Source: Flammeovirgaceae bacterium (GTDB lineage: Bacteria > Bacteroidota > Bacteroidia > Cytophagales > Cyclobacteriaceae). Taken from it: 64,000 nucleotides of DNA. The DNA lies in the NCBI GenBank assembly GCA_016709845.1, contig JADJMA010000028.1:33515-97514 (forward strand). The letters run 5' to 3'. Below are positions 19,739 through 30,859 of the stretch, in pieces. Position 1 is the stretch's first letter. The number at the start of each line of letters is the position of its first letter. The notes beneath the pieces are model-generated. The model had not been told where the DNA came from. It did no database searches and worked only from the letters and a program-made list of their open reading frames with translations. Made by a program: the position numbers and the translations under genes.

Positions 19739-20868
19739 ATGCTACCAATGCGCCCACTGCTTTGCCTTTTATCATTAAGCCTGTTTCTATCTATTGAGGG
19801 TTGTAGCAATAATGAACCAGAGCCAATCGTTTCGTTAGGACTTAACGTTCCCCAAAATAAAATTGAAGACGTGCAGAAGAAGTTTGATTTACTCCAAGGC
19901 GAATTTGAGAAAATTAAATCTGCACGTAATATCATTCCTGACGTTGAGCAAACAGATGCTGGCTTTATGTACCTGGATTTGCTTGAAGGTAAAAAGTAAC
20001 GACTTTTGATAACCTGTTGGCTAATTTTGGAGACGGGTCAGTTGAGGATATGGTTATGCTTTTATTTATGCTAATAGCAGAAGATGCACAGCAAGATTTA
20101 AAGGATATGCTTATCAATATGGATAGCAAGAATGAAGAAAAGAAAAAACTTCAGGAAGCTGTATCGACTTGGAACATATACCTACTGGGTTTCCAAAAGG
20201 AGTTGAAGGATATTGCCCTTCATGCAGATGACGTTCAGCAAGTATTATTTACCGATACTACCGTTATGGAAGTGAATGTGCCTTATAGTCGTGCAGCCAA
20301 CTTCGCACTGAATGGCCAGGAAGGAAGTGTCACTCAGTTATCAATAGCAGGTAAATCAGGCAAACACCTCCAATTTTATTCAAGCTCGAGGACATGGCCA
20401 CTGATGATGTTTTATTTTCAGAGACCACATCAAAGATCTTTCTCATTCTAATACATTAAAGAAAAACACCTTTATGCGTATATTCCTTAAGCTTGTGAAT
20501 GAGAGTGATGTTACTATTCCTATAACACTCCGAATTATTCATACAAGAAAAGTAGTAAGCAAACCTAAACCCATTCCGCTGGAGGTGGGTAGTGTAGTGC
20601 GTGATCTCGCTGAAACAATTCGGGCTGAACTTCAAAACTTAATGACGAATTTGAAAATCTCTACAAATCCCAATTTATATCGGCCGCAGAGGGCAAGGAT
20701 CTAAATACTATCGTAGGATTGTCAGTAAATCGCTTTGGCTATTTATCTGATCCTAAAAATATTAATCCATTAATTTATAAATATCCGACCAAGACAAATA
20801 CAGAGGGTGAACTTGGAGGATTTGATGGCGTCTTTAAGGGAACATATGGACCGAAGTGGAATTATTGA
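19739..20868 (+). CDS. Hypothetical lipoprotein, frameshifted
   Basis: About 376 residues in four pieces; I do not recognise the family. The start at 19739 gives PLLCLLSLSLFLSIEGCSNN, a lipobox with Cys near residue 22. Helical, charged segments follow (KIEDVQKKFDLLQGEFEKIK). After a slip near 20000 comes GDGSVEDMVMLLFMLIAEDA and AVSTWNIYLLGFQKELKDIA. After breaks near 20380-20440 and 20650, the C-terminal part reads VGSVVRDLAETIRAEL and SVNRFGYLSDPKNIN, ending GTYGPKWNY with stop TGA at 20866-20868. It sits alone between divergent neighbours. It is exported to the outer or inner membrane surface; nothing suggests an enzyme. Confidence 0.6.
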
Positions 20869-21076
20869 CGACAAGATAAGTGCTAGCCTGAAAAAATCAG
20901 TGATACTCAAATGCCATAACGGAAAATCTTAAGTAACTTTAGTCTTAAGGTATACCACAAAGCGTCACTCTTTATCCGGACCAGTATTATCATACTGAAA
21001 ATAGCCTCACTTGTTATTTGTTGGCCAATTCAATGACTTATCATCTCTTTGGATACAGTCTGTTTTTTGTTAAGAG

Positions 21077-22518
21077 TTATTTCTCCACAATATTCTTTAC
21101 CATTTTCGGAAAATCAATCCGTGAAACGGCAACACCGAATACCAATACAATCGGCCCCACAGCCCAAGTGGACGATAGGTGCGGTTTGATACAAAACTTT
21201 TTATCTCCTTCCTCTTTTATTTTAAACTCAAGCCAAGCTTCGCCCGGTAATTTCATTTCGGCATACAATAGCAATCGCCCACTCGTTTTATCAGCTACCA
21301 GGACACGCCAAAAGTCGAGTGCATCTCCTGCTTTCAAATCGGTATCGCTACGCCTGCCCCTACGTAAACCCACACCGCCTACCAGTTTATCCATCAATCC
21401 GCGAATGGACCACATCCAATTGCCATAATACCAACCCCGGCTGCCGCCAATCGACCATATATTTTCAATTACTTTCTCTTTTTTTCGTGTGAATGAAACA
21501 GAACGTTTGTCCGTGAATACGCCATGCTCAGGAACTTGCACATAGTTGAGGAAATTTTTCTCTGTGGTAGAAAGTGAGATCGAATCTTTCCAACTGGAGA
21601 TTACATTTTTCTGACTGATTCTATCAAAGGCGAGTTGCAAAGCTTCCGTGTAGTTGAACAAATGAATTGGCACGATATCCAAAATCCTATTGTCTTTGCA
21701 TACTACTTCATTTTTCATACTACTTACCAAACTCCGCGCCAGCGAAAAAGTAGTAGACGTAACGAGCAACAACCAAAGCGAGGAAAGTTTGGGAGTTAAA
21801 ACTGGAACGGTAATAATAAGTCGTTTGAGTCCGCGCACCTTGGCAAAGCCCATCAACATTTGTTTGTACGTGAGGATTTCCGTTCCCCCAATGTCGAAAG
21901 TTTGATGAAAGGTTTTGGGCTTCAAAATCACGCCATTCAAATATTCAATCACATTGCGAATGCCAGTGGGTTGGCATGTTGTTTTGAGCCATCTGGGGGC
22001 TACCATCACCGGAAGTTTTTCTACCAGGTCGCGGATGATTTCAAAGGAAGCGCTGCCCGAGCCTATGATGATGGCGGCCCGCAATACCGTAAGCGGTGCT
22101 TTTGCATTTTGCAAAATATCTTCTACATTTTTCGCGATAATAAATGATCGGAGAGATCGGCATCATTTACTATACCACTTAAATAAATAATTTGCTTACA
22201 GGTTGTTTGGTTGATATACTGAACAAAATTCTGTGCCGAGCGTGCTTCCAAATCCGTAAAGTTTGGATTGGAAGAACTCATAGAATGCACCAGGTAGAAA
22301 GCAACATCAATATCGCTGGGTGATTTCGTAAAGGATTCGGCATCATTCAAATCAACCTCAACGACCGAAACGTGTTTCAAAAATTCTTCCGAAAAGTCGT
22401 CCCAATCAAATCTGCGTTGGTCGCGCACCAGGCAAGTCACGTGACGCCCAGCTTCCACCAAAACGGGGAGTAATCTGCGGCCAATGTAACCTGTAGAGCC
22501 GGTGAGTAGAATTTTCAT
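21077..22518 (-). CDS. SDR oxidoreductase with C-terminal DUF2867, frameshifted
   Basis: About 480-residue protein: an N-terminal atypical SDR (MKILLTGSTGYIGRRLLPVL, AFYLVHSMSSS, IIYLSGIVNDAD) and a C-terminal DUF2867 domain (GGSRGWYYGNWMWSIRGLMD, LKAGDALDFWRVLVAD, ARLLLYAEMKLPGEAWLEF-like text). A one-base slip near 22130 splits the SDR part; the text resumes KAPLTVLRAAIIIGSGSASF. A pair of compensating slips near 21185 and 21110 scrambles about 25 residues without a stop, and another frame there reads RTYRPLGLWGRLYWYSVLPF, the expected DUF2867 ending. Some relatives are annotated as YbjT-like. The substrate is unknown. It is the downstream partner of the SDR gene at 22530. Confidence 0.87.
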
Positions 22519-22529
22519 AATAGCATTGT

Positions 22530-23216
22530 TTATACCTTTAGGCTCGACATGCCGCCATCGGAATGAATTATTTGCCCGGTAATCCAGCCTGATTTTTCTG
22601 ATAGCAGAAATTCAGCAAGGTTGGCCAGGTCTTCGGGCTTACCAATTTTTTTGAGTGGATGGCGCTGTGCATTTGCTTCTTTCTTTCCACGCTGTTAAGA
22701 AGTGCTCCGCGAGAGGCGTATCGGTAATGGAGGGTGCAATACAATTGACTCTTATCTTTGGAGCAAATTCTGCCGCCAACGCTTTCGTCAGGCCTTCCAC
22801 GGCCCCTTTGGAAGAGGCGACTAATGAGTGAAAGTTAAATCCAGTCTGTACCGCCACCGTAGAAAATAAAACGATAGATGGATTGGAGGCATTTTTCAAT
22901 TTTGGCAAACACGCTTGTATCACTTTAACCGCCCCTATCAACTGCAATTGATAATCTGAAATAAAATCCTCTGGCTTAATGCGGGCAAAAGGCTTTAGGT
23001 TCACGGCACCAGGACAATAGACTAACCCATCTAAAATATCGGGGGTAAAACTCAAATCCAATGAGTCATCTAAAACATTGAGATGCTGAAATTTTACGAA
23101 ACCTTCTTTGTGGGCACTGGTTTTATTGAACGTACCATATACCCTTCAGCTATCAATTGTTTTGAGAGAGATGAACCGATTCCTGTTGAGGAACCTATGA
23201 TTAAAATATTTGCCAT
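22530..23216 (-). CDS. Short-chain dehydrogenase/reductase, frameshifted
   Basis: Classical SDR of about 229 residues. The start at 23216 gives MANILIIGSSTGIGSSLSKQ with the GxxxGxG cofactor loop. A slip near 23130 shifts to NVLDDSLDLSFTPDILDGLV, then CPGAVNLKPF (the NAG-like strand). The catalytic region has VLFSTVAVQTGFNFHSLVAS with the active Ser, but the usual Tyr of YxxxK reads HSLVASSKGAVEG, so Tyr is replaced by His or Leu by my alignment; this should be checked. A second slip near 22655 separates the tail, which reads LAEFLLSEKSGWITGQIIHS in another frame and ends GGMSSLKV at 22530. It lies 12 bp before the DUF2867 protein gene, so the two form an operon. Confidence 0.82.
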
Positions 23217-23594
23217 ACTGGTAAAACCATTATAAAATCAAATTGTTCACACGCTGGCAGGTTAACGTTATTGGAATGGTTGCCGAAGTGCGTCAATCTC
23301 TTTTCTAGTTTGTTGATGACTTCCATTTTTCAGCGTAGCGCCTCAAGTCACCAGACCGCTGTACATGCATGGCTTCTTCCAGCAGTTTTTGCGTTTATTT
23401 TCAAGGGATTGGATCGGGTTCTTTTTGAAGAGAGAAAACATAGTTTGTTTTTTATTATAACACCTTTAAAGGTAAAATGTTATACGTATCTTCTACCTGT
23501 TTGCCGCAGGCAGTATAATGAACTCTGTCATGATCCAACATGATAAAGATCAGCATATGTATCGTAAGAAAAGGCTAGATTCAAGAAAAAAGGA
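23217..23594. other. Intergenic region with a dyad before the efflux operon
   Basis: About 380 bp without a credible gene; the 90-codon open frame here has no family look and no start context. It separates divergent transcripts. Near its right part is the dyad at 23456-23484, the likely control region of the efflux operon. Confidence 0.5.
23456..23484 (+). promoter_or_regulatory. Palindromic operator candidate upstream of the efflux operon
   Basis: Outer arms TATAACA (23456-23462) and TGTTATA (23478-23484) flank an inner perfect palindrome ACCTTTAAAGGT (23462-23473). It lies about 110 bp before the ATG at 23595. The nested symmetry suggests a dimeric regulator site; the protein that would bind is not known. 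Confidence 0.4.
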
Positions 23595-24675
23595 ATGAGA
23601 TTTTTAGTATTTTATACACTTATCGTGCTCTTTATTTCCTGCCAAAAGGATCAAACCAGCATTCACCCAACGATTGAGAATATTTCTGAATCCGTATATG
23701 CCTCAGGTATTGTTAAAAGTAAAAATCAGTACCAGGTTTTCTCTACGGCCAGCGGGATCATCACAGAAGTTCTTGTAGAGGAAGGAGACTCGGTAAAGAA
23801 AGGATCACCCCTCATAAAAATCCGTAACAAAACCTCGGTCTTAAATGCAGCCAATGCAAGGCTGGCAGCTGACAATGCCGATCTACTTGTTACGAAAGAT
23901 AAATTAAATGAAGCCCGAATGGCTATTGAGCTTTCTGTTATCAAGCTAAGAAATGATTCGCTTTTGCTGATACGCCAGCAGAATTTATGGTCGCAGAATA
24001 TTGGCACCCGAATAGAACTTGAGCAAAAAGAATTGAATTATAAAAACGCAGTCAACAGTTATCAATCTGCTCAAATTCATTATCAGGATTTGCAACGCCA
24101 ACTGATTCTTAATGCCCAACAATCTGAGAATAACTTAAAAAATCAGTACTACCATTTCTGATGAGTACACTCTTCGAAGCGAAGTAGATGGGAAAGTTTA
24201 CAGTCTGCTAAAAGTAGTTGGTGAATCGGTTACACCACTAAATCCCGTGGCCGTTATAGGGGATAGTAAAGACTTTATACTGGAGTTGCAGGTGGATGAA
24301 TATGACATCACTAAAATCAGAATCAATCAAAAAGTGATCTTGAGCATGGACAGCTATAAGGGACAAGTGTTTGAGGCTTCTATAAGCAAAATCATTCCAC
24401 TTTTAAATGAGCGATCCAAATCATTTACGGTAGAAGCTACATTCCTAAGAGTTCCACCCATTCTTTACCCATTTCTTACTGTTGAGGCAAACATCGTTAT
24501 TCAAGCAAAAGAACATGCTCTTACTATACCCCGCTCCTATTTGATTTCTGATTCCATGGTATTGCTTAACCGTAACAAACCTGTGAAAGTGACTACTGGA
24601 TTAAAGGATTATCAAAAAGTTGAAATCATCAGTGGCCTCACTGCGGAGGATGCTATTATAAAACCCGAAAATTGA
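23595..24675 (+). CDS. HlyD/MacA-like periplasmic adaptor lipoprotein, one frameshift
   Basis: Membrane-fusion protein of an ABC-type efflux system, about 360 residues. The start at 23595 gives FYTLIVLFISCQKD, a lipobox. The biotinyl-lipoyl-like half motif reads VFSTASGIITEVLVEEGDSV, followed by a long coiled-coil hairpin (about residues 85-185). A slip near 24160 shifts the frame; the text resumes TLRSEVDGKVYSLLKVVGES (second lipoyl half) and VIGDSKDFILELQVDEYDIT, the beta-barrel strand typical of HlyD proteins. It overlaps the permease start by 4 bp. It is the first gene of a three-gene exporter operon; the substrate is unknown. Confidence 0.88.
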
Positions 24676-25930
24676 ACTACTCATTGCTTTATAAAATTTC
24701 TATTTCATTGCTGCTGGCACGGTGGAAGCAAACATTGGTGGCCGCGGTTGGCGTTACCTTTAGCATCACCATGTTTATTGCATTGCTGGGCTTCATGAAT
24801 GGACTCAATGATTTGCTCGATGGCTTAATTCTGAATCGAACGCCACACATCCGATTATTCAACGAGATAAAAGTAAACCAACACCAACCTATCAATACAG
24901 ACAAAGAATTTGGTAAGGGGCACAATTTTATTTACTCGGTTCGGCCTACAGGAAGTCGGCAAGCGATTTATGATAGTGAACCCATTCTGCGTGCTATTGA
25001 AAAAGACAATCGGGTATTGGGTGTAGCTCCCAAAATAACTGCACAGGTATTCTTTAACGGTGGCACTACGGACATCACCGGCATAGTTACTGGAATTGAT
25101 GCGGCTACTGAAAGTAAACTATTTCATTTTGATGACTATGTCACGGCTGGGTCATCTCAAGATATTGACATTATATCCAATAGCATCATTCTGGGTAAAG
25201 GACTTGCCGAAAAACTTCTGGCTAATATTGGCGATGTTATTCAGATTATTACACCACAGGGCGAGCGATTTTCTTTAAAAATTGTTGCTCTGTTTCAATC
25301 GGGCATTCAGGAGTTTGATAAAACGCTAAGCTATGCCTCTATTAAAACCACACAAAAGATTTTAGGAAAGGGCACGAATTACATCACCGACATTCAGATC
25401 AAATTGAAAGATATGAGCATAGCACCAACCGTGGCAAAAGAATATGCACAGCTATTCCACGCAGATGCTGAAGATATTCAAACAGCAAATTCGCAATTTG
25501 AAACTGGCAGTTTTGTTCGCAGTCTTATCTCTTATGCGGTGGGTATCACCTTATTAATAGTGGCTGGCTTTGGTATCTACAACATATTAAATATGATGAT
25601 CTATGAAAAAATGGACTCCATCGCCATTTTAAAAGCTACTGGCTTTTCAGGGCAGACGTGAACAGAATATTCATCTTTATTGCCTTGAGTATCGGCATTT
25701 CTGGTGGGCTCTTAGGATTACTTTTTGGATTTTTGGTTTCGTTGGGGATTGATCAAATCCCTTTCAGAACGGCATCTCTTCCAACCGTAAAAACCTATCC
25801 GGTCAATTATGATTTAGCTTACTATGGGATTGGGCTTACGTTTTCGTTGATCACAACTTTCATGGCGGGGCTTTTCCCTGCCAATAAAGCCAGTAAGATT
25901 GATCCGGTTGTTATTATTCGTGGAAAATGA
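24672..25930 (+). CDS. FtsX/MacB-like ABC exporter permease, one frameshift
   Basis: Inner-membrane permease of the FtsX/MacB type, about 420 residues. The N-terminal helix, VAAVGVTFSITMFIALLGFM, precedes a large periplasmic domain (about residues 45-275), then SYAVGITLLIVAGFGIYNIL with NMMIYEKMDSIAILKATGFS, the conserved cytoplasmic loop of this family. One base is missing near 25655 (GGGCAGACGTGAAC); the second piece carries the last two helices (ALSIGISGGLLGLLFGFLVS) and the terminal ASKIDPVVIIRGK. Both ends are coupled: a 4-bp overlap with the adaptor and 1 bp before the ATPase start. Confidence 0.9.
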
Positions 25931-25931
25931 T

Positions 25932-26613
25932 ATGAGCGAAACTGTTTTAGAAGCCCGAAAGATTAGTAAAAGTTTTTATGATCCGGTTCGCGTGCAGGTG
26001 CTCAAAGATATTTCCTTCTCCTTATCCAAAGGAGAATTCGTTTCTGTGGTTGGCAAATCCGGGTGTGGAAAATCAACCTTGCTCTATATTCTTTCTACCA
26101 TGGATACCGATTTTGAGGGTGACCTTTTGATCGATCAGGAATCCACATCTGGTAAAAAAGAGAAATACCTCGCCCATTTACGAAATGAAAAAATTGGGTT
26201 TGTTTTCCAGTTCCATTATTTGTTAAACGAGTTTAGTGTGCTTGAAAACGTAATGCTGCCCGGTTTAAAATTGGGAAAGTATCCGCATGAACAAATAGAG
26301 CAGCGCGCTATGGATCGCTTGAAGATGCTGGATATTCAATCCCTTGCGCTAAAAAAAAGCAAACCGACTTTCCGGTGGTGAAAAACAACGAGTGGCCATT
26401 GCACGGTCGTTGATCAACGACCCGCTGATTATAATGGGTGATGAACCCACAGGCAACCTGGATAAAAAGAATGGCTTAATCGTCTTTGATATTTTTAAGC
26501 GGATGGCGGAAGAGTACAAACAGACTTTACTGATTGTTACTCACAATCAGAGTTTTGCGGAAAGCACTCATCGCATTATTGAAATGGAGGATGGTAGAAT
26601 TACCAGACAATAA
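25932..26613 (+). CDS. MacB/LolD-like ABC transporter ATPase, one frameshift
   Basis: ATPase of the exporter, about 227 residues. The start at 25932 (MSETVLEARKISKSF) is preferred over the upstream in-frame ATG, which lies inside the permease gene. Walker A is GKSGCGKST, the Q-loop is FVFQFHYLL, the signature LSGGEKQRV is split by a slip near 26360 in an A-rich run, Walker B is IIMGDEPTGNLD, and the H-loop is LIVTHNQ. All catalytic motifs are present once the slip is corrected. It is the last gene of the adaptor-permease-ATPase operon. The order and sequence match tripartite macrolide/peptide-type exporters; the outer-membrane partner is not in the window. Confidence 0.92.
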
Positions 26614-26699
26614 GTACAAAGTCCTTATTTTTGCAGTGGCCAAAAATCTAATTTAGGAGACAACATCCTGGAAATGATTTAAGCTCTAACTGCTTAAGA

Positions 26700-27571
26700 A
26701 TGCGCATCCTTAGTCAATTGTATCCCCTTATGTCGTTTCGTAGTGTCATGAAACGCGATATATTTTTTGGTGTTTTTCTCACTATTTTCCTTTTAGTATT
26801 CACTCCGTTTGGGCTAAGCAGTTTTGCCTACGACCGGTTTTATATCATCGTGGGGTATGGGGTTACAAGCTATTGTATGATTGCATTGAATGATCTTGCC
26901 GCTTACAAACTATTTCCTTCAACGTTTCATGAATCTACCTGGACGGTGGGTAAACAAATCACCTGGGCATTCTGGCATCTATTTTGGTTAGGGGGAGCCA
27001 ACCTTTATCTACGGAGTCTGGGTGGGCATTTCCCTTAACTTTTTATTCGTTTATCAAAATAGTGCTCTATGCATTGGCAAGCGCAATCATTCCGGTGATG
27101 GGAATCACCCTTCTTCGTCAAAACTATCTCTTAAAACAACATCAGAATCATGCAGCAGCAATAAACCAGGATATCAAGAATAATAAGGATCAGCAGGAAA
27201 AGATAGAAATCGCCTCGCCCATCTTAAAATTCATAGCGGAAAACAACAAAGATTATTTTGAAATAACTCCGGCTTCATTAATCAGTATATCCTCGCAAGA
27301 CAACTATGTGGAATTCATTTTCAGAAGAAAAAAAAATTCATAAGGAATTGCTTCGAAGTACTTTAAGTCGTGTGGAAGATATACTCGTAGGGCAACAGTA
27401 TTTTTGCGTTGCCACAGGGCTTTCATTGTGAACCTTAACCGGATAAAATCGGTAGAAGGCAACTCTCAGGGATACAGAATAAACATGGAGGGCCATAACC
27501 AACCTATTCCGGTTGCCAGGCCAAAAAATAAAGCCTTGAAGGAGCGGATTCATTCATTGGCTCTACAATAA
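26700..27571 (+). CDS. Membrane-anchored LytTR transcriptional regulator, frameshifted
   Basis: About 290 residues. The N-terminal half has four hydrophobic helices (FFGVFLTIFLLVFTPFGLSS, FYIIVGYGVTSYCMIALNDL and two more around IVLYALASAIIPVMGITLL). The C-terminal half is a LytTR DNA-binding domain: LISISSQDNYVEFIFRRK, then in other frames HKELLRSTLSRVEDILV and CHRAFIVNLNRIKSVEGNSQ, the family's core. Breaks fall near 26995-27030, 27330 and 27405-27425. The last residues, KNKALKERIHSLALQ, end at 27571. It begins 87 bp after the exporter ATPase in the same direction, so it may regulate that exporter; this is inference. Confidence 0.85.
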
Positions 27572-27711
27572 CAAGTTTACCGCACACTCACTTTTACTTT
27601 ACAGTGTGTCCCAACCGGATTGCCACTCACCCCAAAGGCTGCAATTCATCCCAAAATTTGGCTTTCCAACCCTTCATCTTGAAGTGAAAGCAACTTGTGA
27701 TTTAGGTTTGC

Positions 27712-28166
27712 ATGCAACTGAAAAAAATGCTTACAGCTGCCATGGTTTTTAATCTGCTACACCTCATGTACCATCAATTCACGATTCACTTTGATGTGTA
27801 TCCCTTCAATAACATTGAAAAGATCAGGCCGAAGATCAGAACTATAAAATCTTTAGCATGCGGTATTTTAATGTTGTTCCCGTTAATAGCACTGCGGACA
27901 AAGAATTTTCTACTAATCGAAATTTCCGCAGTAATTCTTTTTTGATACAGGTGAAGGAAATCATTGACTGGTGGATCCCTTACCTATTTGGGGCTTCGAA
28001 AGAATGGAAAAATCACTACCTCAAGATTTTTGCTGAGACTACCATCATGTTATCGGCCATCAGAGATAATCCAATACCTAATCTGGAGCACTGCATTTTG
28101 CATACGCTCACCCTACTTTCCTTTTTGTCCATCATCGTTTATTATTTAATAATCTACATGCCATGA
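27712..28166 (+). CDS. Small hypothetical membrane protein, one frameshift
   Basis: About 151 residues of unknown family. Three hydrophobic segments: MLTAAMVFNLLHLMYHQF, TIKSLACGILMLFPLIAL and LHTLTLLSFLSIIVYYLIIY. A slip near 27930-27945 joins LIEISAVILF to LIQVKEIIDWWIPYLFGASK; between helices are RDNPIPNLEHCILH and other polar residues. The stop overlaps the ATG of the fusion gene at 28163 by 4 bp (ATGA), so the two are translationally coupled and may work together. I do not recognise a function. Confidence 0.6.
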
Positions 28167-30859
28167 GAGGATTAATTATTATAGCTATTATTTTATCCGG
28201 ATTTGTGAGTTCCTCAGCACAAGTGACCCTTTATTACAATGGAAATATTTTTACCAGTGATCAATCCCTTCCTGTTGCCACGTATTTCGTGGTAGAGAAT
28301 GGATTCATTACAAAAACCGGAAGCAGACTGGATGAATCAGACTTAAAAAAATACGCCAATCAGGTAAATCTTCAATCCAAAACTGTGATACCCGGAATTA
28401 TAGATAGTCATCTCCATTTTATTGATGCCGGGCTGAACTTACTGCAAACCAGTTTCTCAAACTCTCATGATAGGCTAAGCCTGATTGAAAAAATAAAATC
28501 AACCAAAAATGAATTGTTGGATGGTATCTACATTGGTCGCGACTTAGGTCATGAAGTATTGAAAGCAATGGAGAAACCGAAAGACTTATTGGATTCTTTA
28601 ATGCCGGAAACGCCTGCCATCATTTTTCTCAAAAGCGGTCATGCTGCCATTGTTAATAGTGTAGCGTTGAAAAAACTTGGGTTCACATCTACTAGTACAA
28701 TCACCGATGGTACCATACAAAAGGATATTTCAGGAAACCTCACCGGCCTTTTAATGGAAGGCGCGTCCATGGAAGCCAGTCGGCAAATTAGTTCTATCTA
28801 TTCCAGTGAAACCATTGAGCGAGCCATACTGAAAGTTCAGTCAAATGCACTGTGCTACGGCATTACAACCATAGGTGACAACACCTTTAGCCCTTACTTC
28901 TTTAAAATATATCAACAGTTGCAGAAGGAGGATTTATTAAAAATACGTGTGCGGGCAAGAAGTTACGGCCGTATTCCGGAAACGGAGGGATTGATGAAAA
29001 GTGTCGGTAAAAAACACATGGGATTTATTGGCGGTGGTGTGGATGAGACGCGCGTAAAATATCATGCTATGAAATTTTTCGAAGATCAATCGCTCTCCCT
29101 CAATGGCCATTCGCACGACATGGTTGAACCTGGCGGCAATGTTTTTCTTAGCCCGGATCAGTTAGCGGATATTTTTCAACTCCATCCTGCCAGTACATTC
29201 GCCTTTCATGTTCAAGGAAAAAGAGGATTACAAAATATTCTAGATGCAGTTAAGACAAATGAGAAAAAGGATCACAGCCGCGCCATGTATTGGACCATGC
29301 CGGATATGCTTCGGGCGAACAAATAAAAGAAGCTGCCGATTTAGGCTTAGGGTTAACGATTATTGCAAGTCAGCTATTCGACTACGAAAACCTGTCTTCA
29401 TTTTATAAAACCCATGCTCCTGCCGATCAGCCTTTTGACGAGCATGAATTATTGGATACACGAATGAAGTATGAGATGGCTAAAGGTGCGTTGACCAGTG
29501 ATTATCCATACGGCATGGACACTGTATTTATCGAGTTACCTGAAATTGATGGACTCAATCCATTTCCCCTCATGGCCGTTAATGTTAGCTGGAAGGTATC
29601 CGGATGGAACTTTAATTCATGGCGTTGGTGATAAAACTCTTACTGTCACTGATGCCGTTCAGGCCTATACCACAAATGGTGCTTACGTGCTAATGGAGGA
29701 GACCCAGTTAGGCAAAATTGCACCGGGCTTCCATGCAGATTTTGTTGTGATGGAGAATGACATTCTTTCTACCGATCCGATTGAGCTCTATCAGGCAAGG
29801 GTGGAACAAACCTTTGTCAGTGGTGCTTTAGTATTTGATTCCAGCCACACAACGAATTCAGTGCGTGCAGGTAAGACCATTCCTGTAAGCCCCAGCGACT
29901 ATGCAATTTCACCAGTTATCGGATATGATCCGGCACTCGGAATGATTCTTGGTGGCGCCTATTTTAATTTTCCATTAAAAACTCCCGGTCAATATTTTGA
30001 TTTCCAAATTCAGGCCATCACCAGCGGAAAAATAAATTTACAATCCAACTACTCATATTTTAATTTGTTTAAAAATATGAATCTTAATTTTTCTGGTTCT
30101 TATTCGAATTTCTTTCAATACTATTTTGGGGAAGGAGATGAAACCAATGCTGATACCTATGTAAAATTGTTCTCAAATAATTATAGAGTAAAGCCTGAAA
30201 TAGCTATTCAGTTAAAAAAGAAATTCCAGCTCATTGCCTTTGGAGATGCTCGCGGCAGAAGAGAAATTAAAGTAACTGACCAAAATGATGTGGAAATAAA
30301 TACGAGTTTTTTCCCCAATGAAAACTCACTGGCCTTCGGTCTCACCAGTAAGTATGACACACGCGACAATACCTTCAGCACCAAAAAGGGTACGTTAATG
30401 CAAGCCACGCTTCAATACATACCCGAAGCACTGAATGTTAAAGGGCTTGGAGATGTAGGGCAAGTACAGGCAGAGATCAGGCATTTTACATACGTTATCA
30501 ATTCAAACTTTGTGATTGCCTCACGTCTTGCGGCCGGATATTCAAGTGGTACATCCAGCTATCTGTTTCGCTATAGCTTGGGGGGTTCTTATGCGTTGCG
30601 GGGATATTACTCTAATCGATTCCGTGGGGAAAAGTATTACGTAGTGCAGCTTGAAGGCCGCTTTCCGATTTACAGAAGATTTTCTGGTGTTGCATTCATC
30701 GATGCCGGAGATATAACAGATCAGGCATTGGATAAACCAAAATATACTTATGGTACAGGTATGCGATTCGCGTTGAGTCAGAATATTAAGCTTAGGCTTG
30801 ACTATGGCATAGGGCGAGACCAAACCGGTGTATTCTTCACCTTTAGTGAAGCCTTTTAA
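28163..30859 (+). CDS. Amidohydrolase fused to an Omp85/BamA-like outer-membrane barrel
   Basis: About 899 residues. The signal peptide is MRGLIIIAIILSGFVSSSAQ. Residues about 20-560 form an amidohydrolase of the YtcJ/amidohydrolase_3 type: TVIPGIIDSHLHFIDAG (metal-binding HxH), GHAAIVNSVALKKLG, LDHAGYASGEQIKEA, TSDYPYGMD (late Asp) and LGKIAPGFHADFVVMENDIL closing the composite sandwich. Residues about 585-899 form a bacterial surface-antigen barrel: YDTRDNTFSTKKGTLMQATL, YALRGYYSNRFRGEKYYVVQ (the L6 RGF/Y-type motif), and a last strand ending in Phe. Two compensating slips (near 29285 and 29595) lie inside the enzyme part. The join between enzyme and barrel lies in one unbroken frame (29632-30859), so the fusion does not depend on repairing errors. 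The layout resembles type Vd autotransporters such as PlpD, with a different passenger enzyme. Confidence 0.88.

Noticed and set aside
23271..23543. 90-codon plus-strand open frame in the intergenic gap
   Set aside because: No ribosome site, no family-like composition, and it overlaps the regulatory dyad region.
24672..26613. Programmed ribosomal frameshifts in the exporter genes
   Set aside because: The breaks lack slippery heptamers with downstream structure, occur at different places in each gene, and match the indel pattern seen across the whole window.
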